From CAZPXZ01 sp965221505 (lineage in GTDB: Bacteria > Pseudomonadota > Alphaproteobacteria > Rhodobacterales > CAZPXZ01): a DNA stretch of 64,000 nucleotides. Both the position numbers and the translations under genes were made by a program. The DNA lies in the NCBI GenBank assembly GCA_965221505.1, contig CBDCSI010000002.1, positions 1,302,001-1,366,000 of the forward strand. The letters run 5' to 3'. Below, piece after piece: positions 1 to 8,914 of the stretch (position 1 is the first letter of the stretch; the number at the start of each line of letters is the position of its first letter). The notes under the pieces were generated by a model, which had not been told where the DNA came from, made no database searches, and was given only the letters and a program-made list of their open reading frames with translations.

Positions 1-983
1 CGTGACGGGTGGATCCCGTGGCCGAGGTTCTCCACGAAAATCAAGCGTGCCGGACGCTCTTCGAGCAGGGCCGCCAGCAGTGCGAGAAATCGCAGCGTTC
101 CGTCTGACGCGCTGTAGGCGGAGATCTCTCTTCCGTTGCTCTCCCGCATCGAGAACTGGACCAGGCCGGTGATCGGGTGTTGGGGAAACTCGAAGCCCGC
201 CACCTCCATGGGGGTGAGCTGGCAGATCCACTCCAGAAGGGCTCTTCTGCGTTGCCGGTCATTGCAGATCGATCGCAACGCTGCGGGCAGGTTCTCGCCG
301 CTGTCTCCCAGCTTCGTCTCTTCCGACAGACACGGCCTTCGCATCGAGTCAGGCTTCGGGTCGAGAAAGCGCCATTCCTCCATCTCACGTACGACTTGTC
401 TGGTGAGTTCCTTATGAATCCGCGCGACGCGTTCGATATCCTGTAGTTGAGACAAGGCGGGCTGATCCGGTCGGAGCGCAACGCTGAGCCCATACTCTTC
501 CTGGGCACCGGTCTTCGCCATGCTAACGAACGGATTGGCCCTGTCGTCCCGTTCGCGGACGGGATCGGATGCGGGCGGAGGTGTCGAATACACGGTATCG
601 GCGCCGACATTCAGGCACTCGCTTCGAATTCGAAATCCACCGGGGCCTCTTTCGTCACGACAAATCGAGATGGAGTACTCCGCGTTCTTCCGATCGGGAA
701 GCTGCGTCGAGAGAGAAAGGGTCGACTCCCGTTCCCGATACCGGATGATCTCGGTTGCCGCCCCTCGGATTGGCTCCCATACCATCCGGTCGTCGCTGCC
801 GAATCTGCTGCTGATCGTGTCCGCCAGCGAATAGCCGCGGCCGATCCCGTGAAGCAGGCGGAAGGCGTCGAGGATATTGCTCTTGCCGCTGGCATTGGCG
901 CCCACGATCACCGTGAACGGGCCGAGGAGGAGGGTTTCGTCGGCGAAATTCTTGAAGTTTCGGAGCCGAATGGAAGAGATCAT
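1..983 (-). CDS. AAA family ATPase (AAA_21/ABC-like), 3' end cut by the window edge
   Basis: The frame is open from an ATG at 983-981 to the window edge, so the C-terminus is missing. The N-terminus reads as an SMC/RecF-like ATPase: a start of the type MISSIRLRNFKNF, then Walker A GANASGKS at about residues 28-35. Near residue 290 there is SDGTLRF, followed by a Walker-B-like hydrophobic strand and ENLGHGIHPS, which corresponds to the E(E/N)P..GIHP block of AAA_21 proteins. Members of this group act as stand-alone ATPases or as parts of OLD-like and other defence systems. No nuclease domain is visible, but the missing end could hold one. The family is fairly sure; the role is unknown. Confidence 0.8.
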   Translation of the reverse strand, partial: MISSIRLRNFKNFADETLLLGPFTVIVGANASGKSNILDAFRLLHGIGRGYSLADTISSRFGSDDRMVWEPIRGAATEIIRYRERESTLSLSTQLPDRKNAEYSISICRDERGPGGFRIRSECLNVGADTVYSTPPPASDPVRERDDRANPFVSMAKTGAQEEYGLSVALRPDQPALSQLQDIERVARIHKELTRQVVREMEEWRFLDPKPDSMRRPCLSEETKLGDSGENLPAALRSICNDRQRRRALLEWICQLTPMEVAGFEFPQHPITGLVQFSMRESNGREISAYSASDGTLRFLALLAALLEERPARLIFVENLGHGIHPS

Positions 984-1951
984 ACCTTACCGTCCCAGTT
1001 CTGCCGTGCTGCGCCCTCGACCGGAGTCCCAAGGTCTCAAGCGTTGGCGCATCGCTGCGGCCCGCCTGGCGAATCTCGCGTTGCAACGCTGCGGCGCCTG
1101 TGGCGGAAGCGACCGAAGCTCGGCGTTTGTCAAGCGTTTAAGGGGCATTGGGCGCTGCGCAAACGCACTGACTCGTACCTCGCCGCGTTCCTGCACCGTA
1201 ACCGGCGCATTCGACCAGTCCGGCGTTGACTCCGCCATCCTATCCCATTTGGCGGGAGGGACGGGTTGTCAAGCTCCCGCGGCCGCTCGTGTCGCTCTTC
1301 GCGGGGGCTAGCGAATCCGAGGTCCGCGGCGCGAGCGTGGCAACTGAGTCTCGGCGCACGAGTTGCGACGGCCCCGCCTTCCATTGGTCTTCCGATTCCG
1401 GAGACGGTCTTTTCCCGTGCGACCCTTCGTACTCCAGAGCGCCGACTCCGGCTTGATCGATGACCGTCTGGCCCGCCGACGCGTACGACGTTGCTCGTCT
1501 CGAACCGGAGAGGGCGTGGATCGTGGCGCGACACGCGTGCCACGAAGCCACGAAGCCACGAAGGCCTGTCGAGGCGGACCGCCTCGCTCGAACCGGGAAT
1601 TCGTAGGCCGGTCCATGACCGCGTAACCCGTTGCAGAGTTCAGGACGATCGGTTAGACGATAGTGACGGCCATCCGGAGGGGGCGAGGCACTCGGAGTTA
1701 GCGCGGAAACCCGTGCACAACGGAAGGCTCGGCGCTGCGGCAGAGAAGCGGAGGTGGCGGAAACCGGCGGACCGAATGCTCTGTCAAGGAGGTTGAAAGT
1801 TGATGCCCGACGCATATGCTTGGAACGGCTCCAGTCCCTTGCCGGTTTCGCGGTTCGTCGCATTGAGTCTTGTTGGCTTTGCCTTTTGTCTCGTGCGCAG
1901 CTACGCTTCGATCTGACTGGCTCAAGCGGTCTCTCGCCGAGGAGTTCAGGC
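984..1951. other. Intergenic stretch without a recognisable gene
   Basis: All open frames here are arginine/serine-rich, carry no recognisable motif and look like chance frames of GC-rich DNA. A small tandem repeat, three copies of a CACGAAGC-like unit, lies at about 1541-1562. The last 150 bases are less GC-rich, like the membrane-protein gene that follows. I see no RNA gene or terminator. Confidence 0.5.
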
Positions 1952-2593
1952 ATGAGCGACGAGAGAATTCCGACGAGAGGCCGGATCATCCTGACTGGCG
2001 TGCTCGTACCCCTCCTGGTAAGCCTCTTGCTGCATTGGTTTGTTGACCCTACCGGGAGCTCCTGGTCGTCTGACGAGCTTTGCCTTTCCGGCAAGATGGA
2101 CACCGTTCAAACCCTGTTGCCAAAGTTAGCATACTGGTGCAAAGCGATCGGTACGGGAAATGTACAGGGCGTTAAAGGATTGCAGGTACGAATATTGATC
2201 GAGCTCTGGTTAATGACTTGCAGTATAGTGTGGATGTTCGTCATAACCGTATGCATGATATGCTCACGATTTTGGCGCGCCGAGGCGAACGGACACAAGC
2301 CGGAATTAGAGGAGCGCCCGACGTCGAGTGGAGAGCGGCGCATCCTCATTGGGGGTTATGCCTTTGGTTTGATTGGCTGCTTGTGTTGGATATTCGTACG
2401 GCCGATCGATTTGGACCTGTCGCCAAATGCCGGGATTCGGTTGATCTCGCGTCACTGGCAGGATGGCGTCGGGATATTGTGTCAGTCCCTTGTTGCGACG
2501 TGTGTAGTGCCGATCCTACAGGTAAAATTGCTAGAGTTGCTGTTCGGATGGAGCGAACCGGCCAATTGTACAGAAGAACATACGAGGCGTTGA
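1952..2593 (+). CDS. Hypothetical four-helix membrane protein
   Basis: The frame is open further upstream, but the ATG at 1952 is preceded by GAGGAGTTCAGG, a good ribosome-binding site, and starts the hydrophobic, protein-like part, giving 213 aa. Four likely membrane segments are visible: residues about 12-31 (after MSDERIPTRG), about 72-96, about 118-140 and about 165-190. The charged loop between helices two and three contains RAEANGHKPELEERP. Base composition is clearly less GC-rich than the flanks, which suggests acquisition from elsewhere. I do not recognise a family and no neighbour shares its orientation, so no function is offered. A membrane effector or small transporter subunit is possible but unsupported. 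Confidence 0.6.
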   Translation: MSDERIPTRGRIILTGVLVPLLVSLLLHWFVDPTGSSWSSDELCLSGKMDTVQTLLPKLAYWCKAIGTGNVQGVKGLQVRILIELWLMTCSIVWMFVITVCMICSRFWRAEANGHKPELEERPTSSGERRILIGGYAFGLIGCLCWIFVRPIDLDLSPNAGIRLISRHWQDGVGILCQSLVATCVVPILQVKLLELLFGWSEPANCTEEHTRR

Positions 2594-2784
2594 TAGCAAG
2601 GATCGTTCAGGCCGGGTAAAGAGTAGGCGTCACGGCGGGACGTTGGTACTAGACTTGCGCGATGGTTTAGATCCCGATGGTTGAACTTGGAACTGGGGGA
2701 AGTAGTACTGGCTTGCCCGAAGCTTGAGCGAGGAGGAGGGAAACTCTCTGGGCGGAGGCTGCACGGCTGCCTTCTGACAAAGAG

Positions 2785-3594
2785 CTAGAAACGCAGCCGG
2801 CGGAACAGGGCGGACGCGAACCAGCCGGCGAGGATGGCGACGAAGATAGAGGCCAGCGCGTATCCGAGCGGATCCTCCTGCGCGGACCGGTAAATCCACT
2901 GCTCGAGCGCGGCGCGGCGGACCGGTATGACGAGTTCGTGCGTGTCGATGACGAGACCGTCGCGGGCGAGGTGGATCCGGAGCAGGTAGTCGCCTTCCAC
3001 GATGCTTGCCGGCAGGCGGATGCGCGACGAGAACAGCGAGTCGCCGGGAACGCGGACGCTTTCCGGCAGAATCTGGTAGTAGCCGGCCTCCCGAAGCAGG
3101 CGGAGGGCGGCGTCGTGAAACGCCTTCGGGTCGCTGCCGTCGGACACCTCGGCCGGCACCAGGAGTTCCTGGTCCAGTCCGATGTCGTGAATCTCGATCT
3201 GGTGGGAAGTCAGGATGTCCTCGAGCGGTCGCGTGCTGCCGACGGCGTAGAAGCTCGGCGTGGCGTTCAGCGTCGCGTGCGCGCGGTTCACCCAGATGCC
3301 GAACGTCCGGTCCTTGCGCCGCACGACGTTCGGGCGTTCCGGCCCCTGGACGATCAGGATCACGTCCGGCGGACTCTCGCCCTCGAGCAGAAAGCGGCTT
3401 CGCTCGATGGCGCCGTAGACCAGGATTTCCTCGCCGGAAAAGTCCGCCGTTATGTCCACGTCCGCCTGCGACAGGCCGACGGCGATCTTTTCCTGCAGCG
3501 GCGGAGCCGCGCCGTCCTCCGCAGAGGCGCCGACGGCGGCGAAGAGCAGCGCCGCGAGCGGCGCGACCGCGCGGAATGCCGACCACCTAGCCAT
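2785..3594 (-). CDS. TIGR02186 family protein (Alph_Pro_TM), exported and C-terminally anchored
   Basis: This 269-aa protein has an N-terminal signal peptide (residues 1-25, ending GASAED), a periplasmic beta-rich region, and a C-terminal membrane helix (about 245-265) followed by RRLRF. Features recalled for the TIGR02186/Alph_Pro_TM family are the phrase on the sulfite-exporter partner, the conserved VQGP and IWVN segments (near residues 83 and 100), and the signal-to-C-terminal-helix layout. The family is largely restricted to alphaproteobacteria. Its start overlaps the end of the upstream TauE/SafE permease by 8 bp, the standard pairing, so the two probably act together in the envelope. 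The molecular role is not established. Confidence 0.85.
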   Translation of the reverse strand: MARWSAFRAVAPLAALLFAAVGASAEDGAAPPLQEKIAVGLSQADVDITADFSGEEILVYGAIERSRFLLEGESPPDVILIVQGPERPNVVRRKDRTFGIWVNRAHATLNATPSFYAVGSTRPLEDILTSHQIEIHDIGLDQELLVPAEVSDGSDPKAFHDAALRLLREAGYYQILPESVRVPGDSLFSSRIRLPASIVEGDYLLRIHLARDGLVIDTHELVIPVRRAALEQWIYRSAQEDPLGYALASIFVAILAGWFASALFRRLRF

Positions 3595-4504
3595 TCAGCA
3601 CCGCCGCGATCGAATAAGGTTCGGTCGGCGTGGCGATCAGGTCGTAGGCCAGCTGACCGCAGACCCCGAGAACGATGAGCGCCAGCAGGACGCGAAGTTC
3701 CTCGCCCTGGATCCGGTCGCCGATTCGGGCGCCGATCTGCGCGCCGACGACTCCGCCGATCAGGAGGAGAAGCGCCAGCACGGCGTCCACGGTCTGGTTC
3801 TCGACCGCATGCAGCACGGTCGTGATGCCGGTGACGAACATGATCTGAAAGAGCGACGTTCCGACCACGATGCGGGTCGGCATGTGAAGGATGTAGATCA
3901 TGGCCGGGACCATGATGAAGCCGCCGCCCACGCCCATGATCGCCGCCAGCACGCCGACGATCGCGCCGATCACGAAGGGCGGAATGACGCTCATGTAGAT
4001 CTTCGACGTGCGAAAGCGGATCTTCAGCGGAAGCGCGTCCACCCAGGTCCGCCGCCGGCGGTGCGGGGGATGAATGCCCTTGCGCCGCCGCAGGAAGGCG
4101 CGGACGCTCTCGAACAGCATGAGGCTGCCGATCGCACCCAGAAATACGACGTAGCTTGACTTGACGACCAGATCGACCTGGCCGATCTCGCGCAGGATCC
4201 GGAAGACTTGTACGCCGAGAAACGCGCCGACGGCGCCGCCGGCCAGGAGGACCGAACCCATCCGCACGTCCACGGTGCGCCGCTTGCGATGCGCCAGGTA
4301 GCCGGAGAACGAAGCTGCGACGATCTGGTTGGCCTCGGTCGCGACGGCGACCGCGGGAGAGATTCCGATGAAGATCAGGAGCGGCGTCATGAGGAATCCG
4401 CCGCCGACGCCGAACAGGCCGGACAGGAAGCCGACGCCTCCGCCGGCGGCCAGGAGGAGGAATGCGTTGACGGACTGTTCGGCGATCGGGAGATAGATCT
4501 GCAT
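3587..4504 (-). CDS. Sulfite exporter TauE/SafE family permease
   Basis: This 305-aa polytopic membrane protein has the internal duplication typical of the TSUP (TauE/SafE) family: a GLFGVGGGF block near residues 30-38 and a second, MGVGGGF, near residues 190-196, each at the end of a hydrophobic helix. The family exports sulfite, sulfoacetate or other anions. A hydrophilic loop rich in Arg/His at about 135-150 separates the two halves. It overlaps the downstream TIGR02186 gene by 8 bp, so the pair is one transcription unit. The substrate cannot be read from sequence. A second, unrelated TauE-like permease lies at 13863-14591. Confidence 0.88.
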   Translation of the reverse strand: MQIYLPIAEQSVNAFLLLAAGGGVGFLSGLFGVGGGFLMTPLLIFIGISPAVAVATEANQIVAASFSGYLAHRKRRTVDVRMGSVLLAGGAVGAFLGVQVFRILREIGQVDLVVKSSYVVFLGAIGSLMLFESVRAFLRRRKGIHPPHRRRRTWVDALPLKIRFRTSKIYMSVIPPFVIGAIVGVLAAIMGVGGGFIMVPAMIYILHMPTRIVVGTSLFQIMFVTGITTVLHAVENQTVDAVLALLLLIGGVVGAQIGARIGDRIQGEELRVLLALIVLGVCGQLAYDLIATPTEPYSIAAVLNG

Positions 4505-5109
4505 GCCCGGGGCGCCCTACCGGTTCTCAGGACCGCATATGCGCGAGACGACGCTCGGCCTCGAACTGCGTGCGACAGGAGAAACGAAGCAGCGGGGTCA
4601 TTCTGTCTTGTCGGGAAGGATGGGGCCGCCGGGATCAGGCGCAGGCCTGTATTCGTCGTCTATACTGCAATTTCCGTCTACGTGCGAATCGCCCGGACCG
4701 CACTTTCGCCCTTCCTGTCCGCCGGAACTCGAAGCGCTGACTTGCTTGCGAGTGCCGCGGGCGACAACCGAAACCGCGGAGCGGACGAACGCCTGGCGGA
4801 ACGACGCTCCAGGGTCTAACGGGTGCGTCGCTCGGACGGACCGGACCGCCTGCCCGGCGGGAGCGAGTTCGGTGCGCCGTAACCGGTCCGGGACGCGTAG
4901 CCCTGACGTCTCTCCTGGGGACGACCCGCCGCGAATTCGTCGTCTGACTCTCGAAACGAGTTACGGCTAAGATGCGGACGGTCAGGCAGTCCGGGCTGGC
5001 GCCATGCAGCGCGGTCCTTGCGATCTTTGGGCGGGCCGCGGCCGCGGGAACGCTGCGTTGCAACTTCCCTCCGCCGGTCCTGCCGAACGGCATGGCAGGG
5101 TAGGCAACG
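4505..5109. other. Divergent intergenic region
   Basis: This separates the minus-strand TauE operon from the plus-strand surface-protein gene and should hold both promoters. The open frames present are Arg/Ser/Pro-rich with no motif. I find no RNA gene, repeat or clear hairpin. The start of the downstream gene is uncertain, so part of this stretch, or part of the called gene's N-terminus, could be reassigned. Confidence 0.4.
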
Positions 5110-7953
5110 ATGCCGGACCGGAGCCGAGGGGCGGGATCGAGAATGTGGCGGGCGTTTCGAAATCGAACGGAACCGACAGCGCCTCACGACTGGAGCGGTC
5201 CCGCACCTTCCGGACCGATCCGAAGCGTCGTGCGTTCGGTATGGGGAACCGTCAAACGCGCGGCGGGTCGGTCGCGGAAGTTCCTCGGCCGGCTCCTGGC
5301 CGAGCCCGGTCGCGTCCGGATCCGGAAAGCGAGTTCTCTACTGCTGCGTACGCCGCCGGCAGGAACGCCAAGTCATGCGCGCCTTGGAGACGGCCCTCAA
5401 GCGCGTCTCGGCGTCCTCGGACCGGTCGTCCCAGCGATCGGCACCGGTACCGTACTCGTTGCCGACTTCCTGCGCCGGCTTCGTAATCCGGCGACGCTTG
5501 CCTGCCTAGTTCTCTTCCATGCGGATGGCGGTGCCGATGCTGTCGCGCTACCGGCGACTGCGAGCGAATCGTTTCGCGCGGACGGCCAGAGGGTCGAGGC
5601 CCCGGCCGGGGTCGCTTTCGTCGGGCATCCGTCGCCCGTCGACTTCGCGTCGGAACGGAATTCGGCACCCGTCGGCCCGACCCTGGCGTCGGGAGAAGGC
5701 TTCGTCGGCTCGGCTGACCGCGGCGCCGTCACGGCGTTCGCCCTTCCGGAGTCTCGCGGCGCCGCCCAAGCCGACGCCGCGAGCGGTCTCGTCCGAATTC
5801 AGGATCGCCGACCCTATTGGGACTCGTCCGACCTGTTCAAGAACTGGAACCGGACGTACAGGCAAGGCGTCGAGATCACGACGCTACAGCTCCCGAGAGC
5901 CAAAGGCGGCGACGGAAACATAACCTACTCGCTGCGGGGAAGCCTCGCCCCGGGCCTGCGCTTCAGCGCCAGGCAACGCCAGATCAGCGGAACCCCCACG
6001 GCCGCGAAAGCGAACACTCGCTACTACTACACGGCGCGCGACGCGGACGGCGACACCACGACCTTCGACTTCTGGATTACGGTATTGCCGACGCTGCCGG
6101 CCAAACCCGCCGATCTCGCCGTCGCCGCCGGGTTTCGGCGGGCGATTCTGACCTGGTCCCCAGTCCACGCCGCCGACCGCTGGCAGCACCGCAAGAAGGC
6201 CGGCTCCGGCGAGTACGGCTCGTGGACCGATATCGGAGGCAGCGATTCGGATACGACGACCGCGATCGTCATGCAGCTCGAGAACGGCGTAACCTACACC
6301 TTCCAGGTACGGGGGCTGAATGCCGCCGGCGGGGGCCTCCCGTCGGACGAGGCGACGGCGACGCCGCTGGACCCGCCGCTCGCACCGGCAGAGTTCCGGG
6401 CCCGGGTAGGCGACGGTCGCGTCATGCTGATCTGGTCCGGCCTCTCGGGCCACGACGCGGCGCGTTGGCAATTCCGGTACAGGGCGGCCGGCGAGAGCTA
6501 CACGGCATGGATCGAAATTCGCGGCAGCGGCGGCGCTACGGGGTCCCATACCGTGACGGGGCTGGAGAACGGCGTCGAATACGGGTTCCAGATACGCGGC
6601 GTGAACGCCGGGGGCGTTGGGGCCGAAACCGTAGAATTGCGGGCAGTTCCCCGCGCCTCGGCCGAGCGCAGCCGGATGACGGCGCAGGCGCTTGCCGGCT
6701 TGGCCCGGACGCTGCTCGGCGATGCGACGGGAGCGATCGCGCGTCGTCCGGGTTCCGCCTTCGAGGGGCCGGCGCGATCGCAGGCCGAACCCGGGGCGAA
6801 AACGAGCGGATCGTACGGCGGGTCGACGCTTCGTCATGCGGACCGGTCGGTTTCCCGACGCCCCGGAATCGAACTCGTACCGGCCGGGTCCGGCGGCGCC
6901 GGCTGGTCTGTCTGGGGGATGGGGGCGCGACAGGAATTCGAGCGGACGAACGGCGCCGGACTCTTCGAAGGTCGGCAGCGATCCTCCTGGCTGGGGGCCG
7001 AGAGGCGGGTCTCCCGATCCGCTGTCGCAGGACTTGCCGCCGCCCGAAGCTTCGGCGAGGTCGACCATCCCTCCGGTTCGCTCCGCATGTCGCTCTGGGC
7101 CGCATGGCCCTATCTGGAGCACCGGAACGATTCCGGCGCCGAGTTGCGCGTCCTGGTCGGCGCCGGCCGGGGCGAGGTCAAGCTCAGCGGGGCGGACTGG
7201 ATCGACGAGCGGGTCCGAGTGAAGATGCGCTCGGCGTCGCTCGGCGTTCGCTGGCCGGCGCTGCAGGGAAGGGAGGGCACGCTCTCGCTCCTGGGAGACG
7301 CCGGCGTCCTTCGGCTGGATACGGACCGGAAACCGCACACCGCGGTCGGCGGCCTGTCGGTTGCGGCCCGCCAGATACGGGCCGGGGTCGAGGGGGTGCG
7401 CGCGGCGCGAAGACTGCCCGGAACGAGCTTTTCGCTGGCGCCGCGCGTCGCGTTGACGGCCGCGCGGGAGAGCGGTCACGGAGATGCGGAGACGGGACTG
7501 GAAGTCTCCGGCGCCGTACGGATGACCGCACCGGACCTTCGCGCCGTCGTCGAGGCGCAGGGGCACTGGTTGGCTTGGCACTCGTCCGGGCACGCGCGGT
7601 CCTGGGGCGCGAGCGTCGAGCTGCGGCTGAAGCATCGAACGGACGGAAGCGGCATGTCCCTCGCGGTACGGCCGCAGGTCGGACGATCTGCCGCGGAGTC
7701 CGGATCGTTCGACGAGTGGCCCCGGCACGCTTCGGTTTCGGCGCGGGCAGACTACGGCTTCGGACCGCCGAGCCGTTCCGCGACGGCGTTTGCCCAGGGC
7801 GACCTCGGCAGGTCGCCGGAGGGGTCGCGGCGGCTCGAGGTCGGGATAGAATTCGGGTTGGAGTCGGCCGCTCGCGCCGTCCTGTCGGTCAAGCGCCCTG
7901 ACGCAGACCTGCCCGACAGGAGGGTCGAGATCGGTCTGAACCTCCGGTTCTGA
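5110..7953 (+). CDS. Large surface protein: Ig-like + two fibronectin type III domains + C-terminal beta-barrel-like region
   Basis: The frame is 947 aa. Residues about 252-325 form a putative Ig/cadherin-like domain with the signature GSLAPGLRFS...ISGTPT. Two fibronectin III repeats follow at about 330-418 and 420-515, each with LENGV(T/E)Y.FQ(V/I)RG.NA.G near its end. From about residue 575 the sequence has alternating beta strands with conserved Trp/Gly turns and ends in Phe (IGLNLRF), as in autotransporter or other outer-membrane barrels. The start is doubtful: the first 120 residues are Arg/Ser-rich and unlike a secreted protein, while residues about 121-146 (LRRLRNPATLACLVLF...GADA) resemble a signal peptide. 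A start near 5460 with a non-standard codon, or a sequence error, is possible. It probably works in adhesion or the cell surface. Confidence 0.75.
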   Translation: MPDRSRGAGSRMWRAFRNRTEPTAPHDWSGPAPSGPIRSVVRSVWGTVKRAAGRSRKFLGRLLAEPGRVRIRKASSLLLRTPPAGTPSHARLGDGPQARLGVLGPVVPAIGTGTVLVADFLRRLRNPATLACLVLFHADGGADAVALPATASESFRADGQRVEAPAGVAFVGHPSPVDFASERNSAPVGPTLASGEGFVGSADRGAVTAFALPESRGAAQADAASGLVRIQDRRPYWDSSDLFKNWNRTYRQGVEITTLQLPRAKGGDGNITYSLRGSLAPGLRFSARQRQISGTPTAAKANTRYYYTARDADGDTTTFDFWITVLPTLPAKPADLAVAAGFRRAILTWSPVHAADRWQHRKKAGSGEYGSWTDIGGSDSDTTTAIVMQLENGVTYTFQVRGLNAAGGGLPSDEATATPLDPPLAPAEFRARVGDGRVMLIWSGLSGHDAARWQFRYRAAGESYTAWIEIRGSGGATGSHTVTGLENGVEYGFQIRGVNAGGVGAETVELRAVPRASAERSRMTAQALAGLARTLLGDATGAIARRPGSAFEGPARSQAEPGAKTSGSYGGSTLRHADRSVSRRPGIELVPAGSGGAGWSVWGMGARQEFERTNGAGLFEGRQRSSWLGAERRVSRSAVAGLAAARSFGEVDHPSGSLRMSLWAAWPYLEHRNDSGAELRVLVGAGRGEVKLSGADWIDERVRVKMRSASLGVRWPALQGREGTLSLLGDAGVLRLDTDRKPHTAVGGLSVAARQIRAGVEGVRAARRLPGTSFSLAPRVALTAARESGHGDAETGLEVSGAVRMTAPDLRAVVEAQGHWLAWHSSGHARSWGASVELRLKHRTDGSGMSLAVRPQVGRSAAESGSFDEWPRHASVSARADYGFGPPSRSATAFAQGDLGRSPEGSRRLEVGIEFGLESAARAVLSVKRPDADLPDRRVEIGLNLRF

Positions 7954-8600
7954 AGCGGCGCCGCCCGTAGCGCTGTCGCGCGACCGGACCGGCGCGGACG
8001 GCCGCGAGGCCCCGCCGGTGCCGACGACATCCGGATCCCGTGGAATTCCGCCTCTGGTCGAGTCGCGTGGCCGGATCCGTATCCGGGCGCCGGAACGATC
8101 CGTGCGTCCCGGCCTCCGCCGGCGATCGGGGCGCCCCCGGCATCGCGGCTTCGGTCGGCCCGTTCGAGGACGCGGCGTCGCCGGAGTTCCGGTCTTCCGG
8201 GTCGAGACGACAGAGCTCGCTCTGCCGTTTCGTGCCGACGTCGCCGAAACTCGCGCTCGACTCGACGCCCGGCTCCGCGCCTCGACGCGGGCGGTCGCAA
8301 CACGAGACGTTTTCGGTCTCGAGCCTTCGACGATCGCCGCGAGACGGTCCTTCCGACCCACCGTTCGAGTTCGTTGCGCTTCCGGACCGGCTCGGGCGCG
8401 CGCCGTGGCGCCGGGAGCGAGACCGGTGTTCTCCGGCCCGTCTTCCTCCGGGACACGTTCCCGATCCGTCGCGTCGGCGCCTGGCACGGCTACGGGAGCG
8501 CCAGGCAGGTCGAGGCGCGGAACCCGCAAGGACGTCTTGCCGCCCGGCCCGACCGCCGGTAGGCTCCCGCCGTTCCCGGATCCGGTCGGTTCCGGGGGCT
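7954..8600. other. Gene-free stretch before the tRNA
   Basis: This is very GC-rich and all six frames contain long but Arg/Ser/Ala-rich open stretches without motifs. I see no protein-like segment and no clear terminator after the surface-protein gene. The promoter of the split tRNA gene must lie near its right end, but no convincing -10/-35 pair is visible. Confidence 0.4.
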
Positions 8601-8890
8601 GGGCCCGTAGCTCAGTTGGTAGAGCGTCCGACTTTCGAATGGGAGCCCCGGCAGGAAACCGCCGGGTGAACAGGCGTCAAATTCGGGGAACCCTTCCGTC
8701 CCGGAGGCAATCCCGAGCCAAGCCCCTGCGGGGGAAGGTGTAGAGACTAGACGGCGCCCGCCTACGTCCTGCCTTGCGGGATACGGCGAAGGGATAGTCC
8801 AGACCACGAACTCCGCACGAGCGGGGGCGGCGCAAGCCGAAGCGGTACGTAATCGGCAGGTCGAAGGTTCGATTCCTTCCGGGCCCACCA
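8601..8890 (+). tRNA. tRNA-Lys (anticodon UUU), interrupted by a group I intron
   Basis: The exons are 8601-8635 and 8850-8890, which join to a 76-nt cloverleaf with encoded CCA. Acceptor GGGCCCG pairs with CGGGCCC, the D arm is GCTC/GAGC, and the T arm is GAAGG-TTCGATT-CCTTC. The joined anticodon loop is CTTTTAA, so the anticodon is TTT (Lys). The anticodon stem pairs at four of five positions; 27-43 is T-C, a mismatch. The 5' exon ends in T and the intron ends in G, as group I splicing requires. The break lies between anticodon positions 35 and 36, the same place reported for other proteobacterial tRNA introns. An intact tRNA would not form without splicing. Confidence 0.9.
8636..8849 (+). 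ncRNA. Self-splicing group I intron (Azoarcus-like, IC3-type)
   Basis: The 214-nt intron carries the conserved group I core. P1 can form between the exon CTTT and GGAG just inside the intron, with a U-G pair at the splice site. P2 is CCCGGC/GCCGGG closed by a GAAA loop. P4 is TTCGGG/CCCGAG. P7 contains the near-invariant GTAGAGACTAGACGG and pairs GACTA with TAGTC in GGGATAGTCC. A terminal G precedes the 3' exon. Order and wording of the blocks (GTCAAATTCGG, GAGCCAAG, GAAGGTGTAGAGACTAGAC, GATAGTCCAG) match what I remember of the small Azoarcus tRNA-Ile intron. No homing endonuclease frame is present. Confidence 0.9.
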
Positions 8891-8914
8891 TTTCCCGGCG
8901 GCAGGGCGCCGTCG

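Noticed and set aside
1541..1562. A CRISPR-like or microsatellite array
   Set aside because: Only three short direct copies of an 8-9-base unit, without spacers.
5884..8529. An 881-codon minus-strand open frame across the surface-protein gene and the region after it
   Set aside because: It is Arg/Pro/Gly-rich, has no domain, and lies mainly opposite a gene with clear FnIII motifs; long frames opposite GC-rich genes are common.
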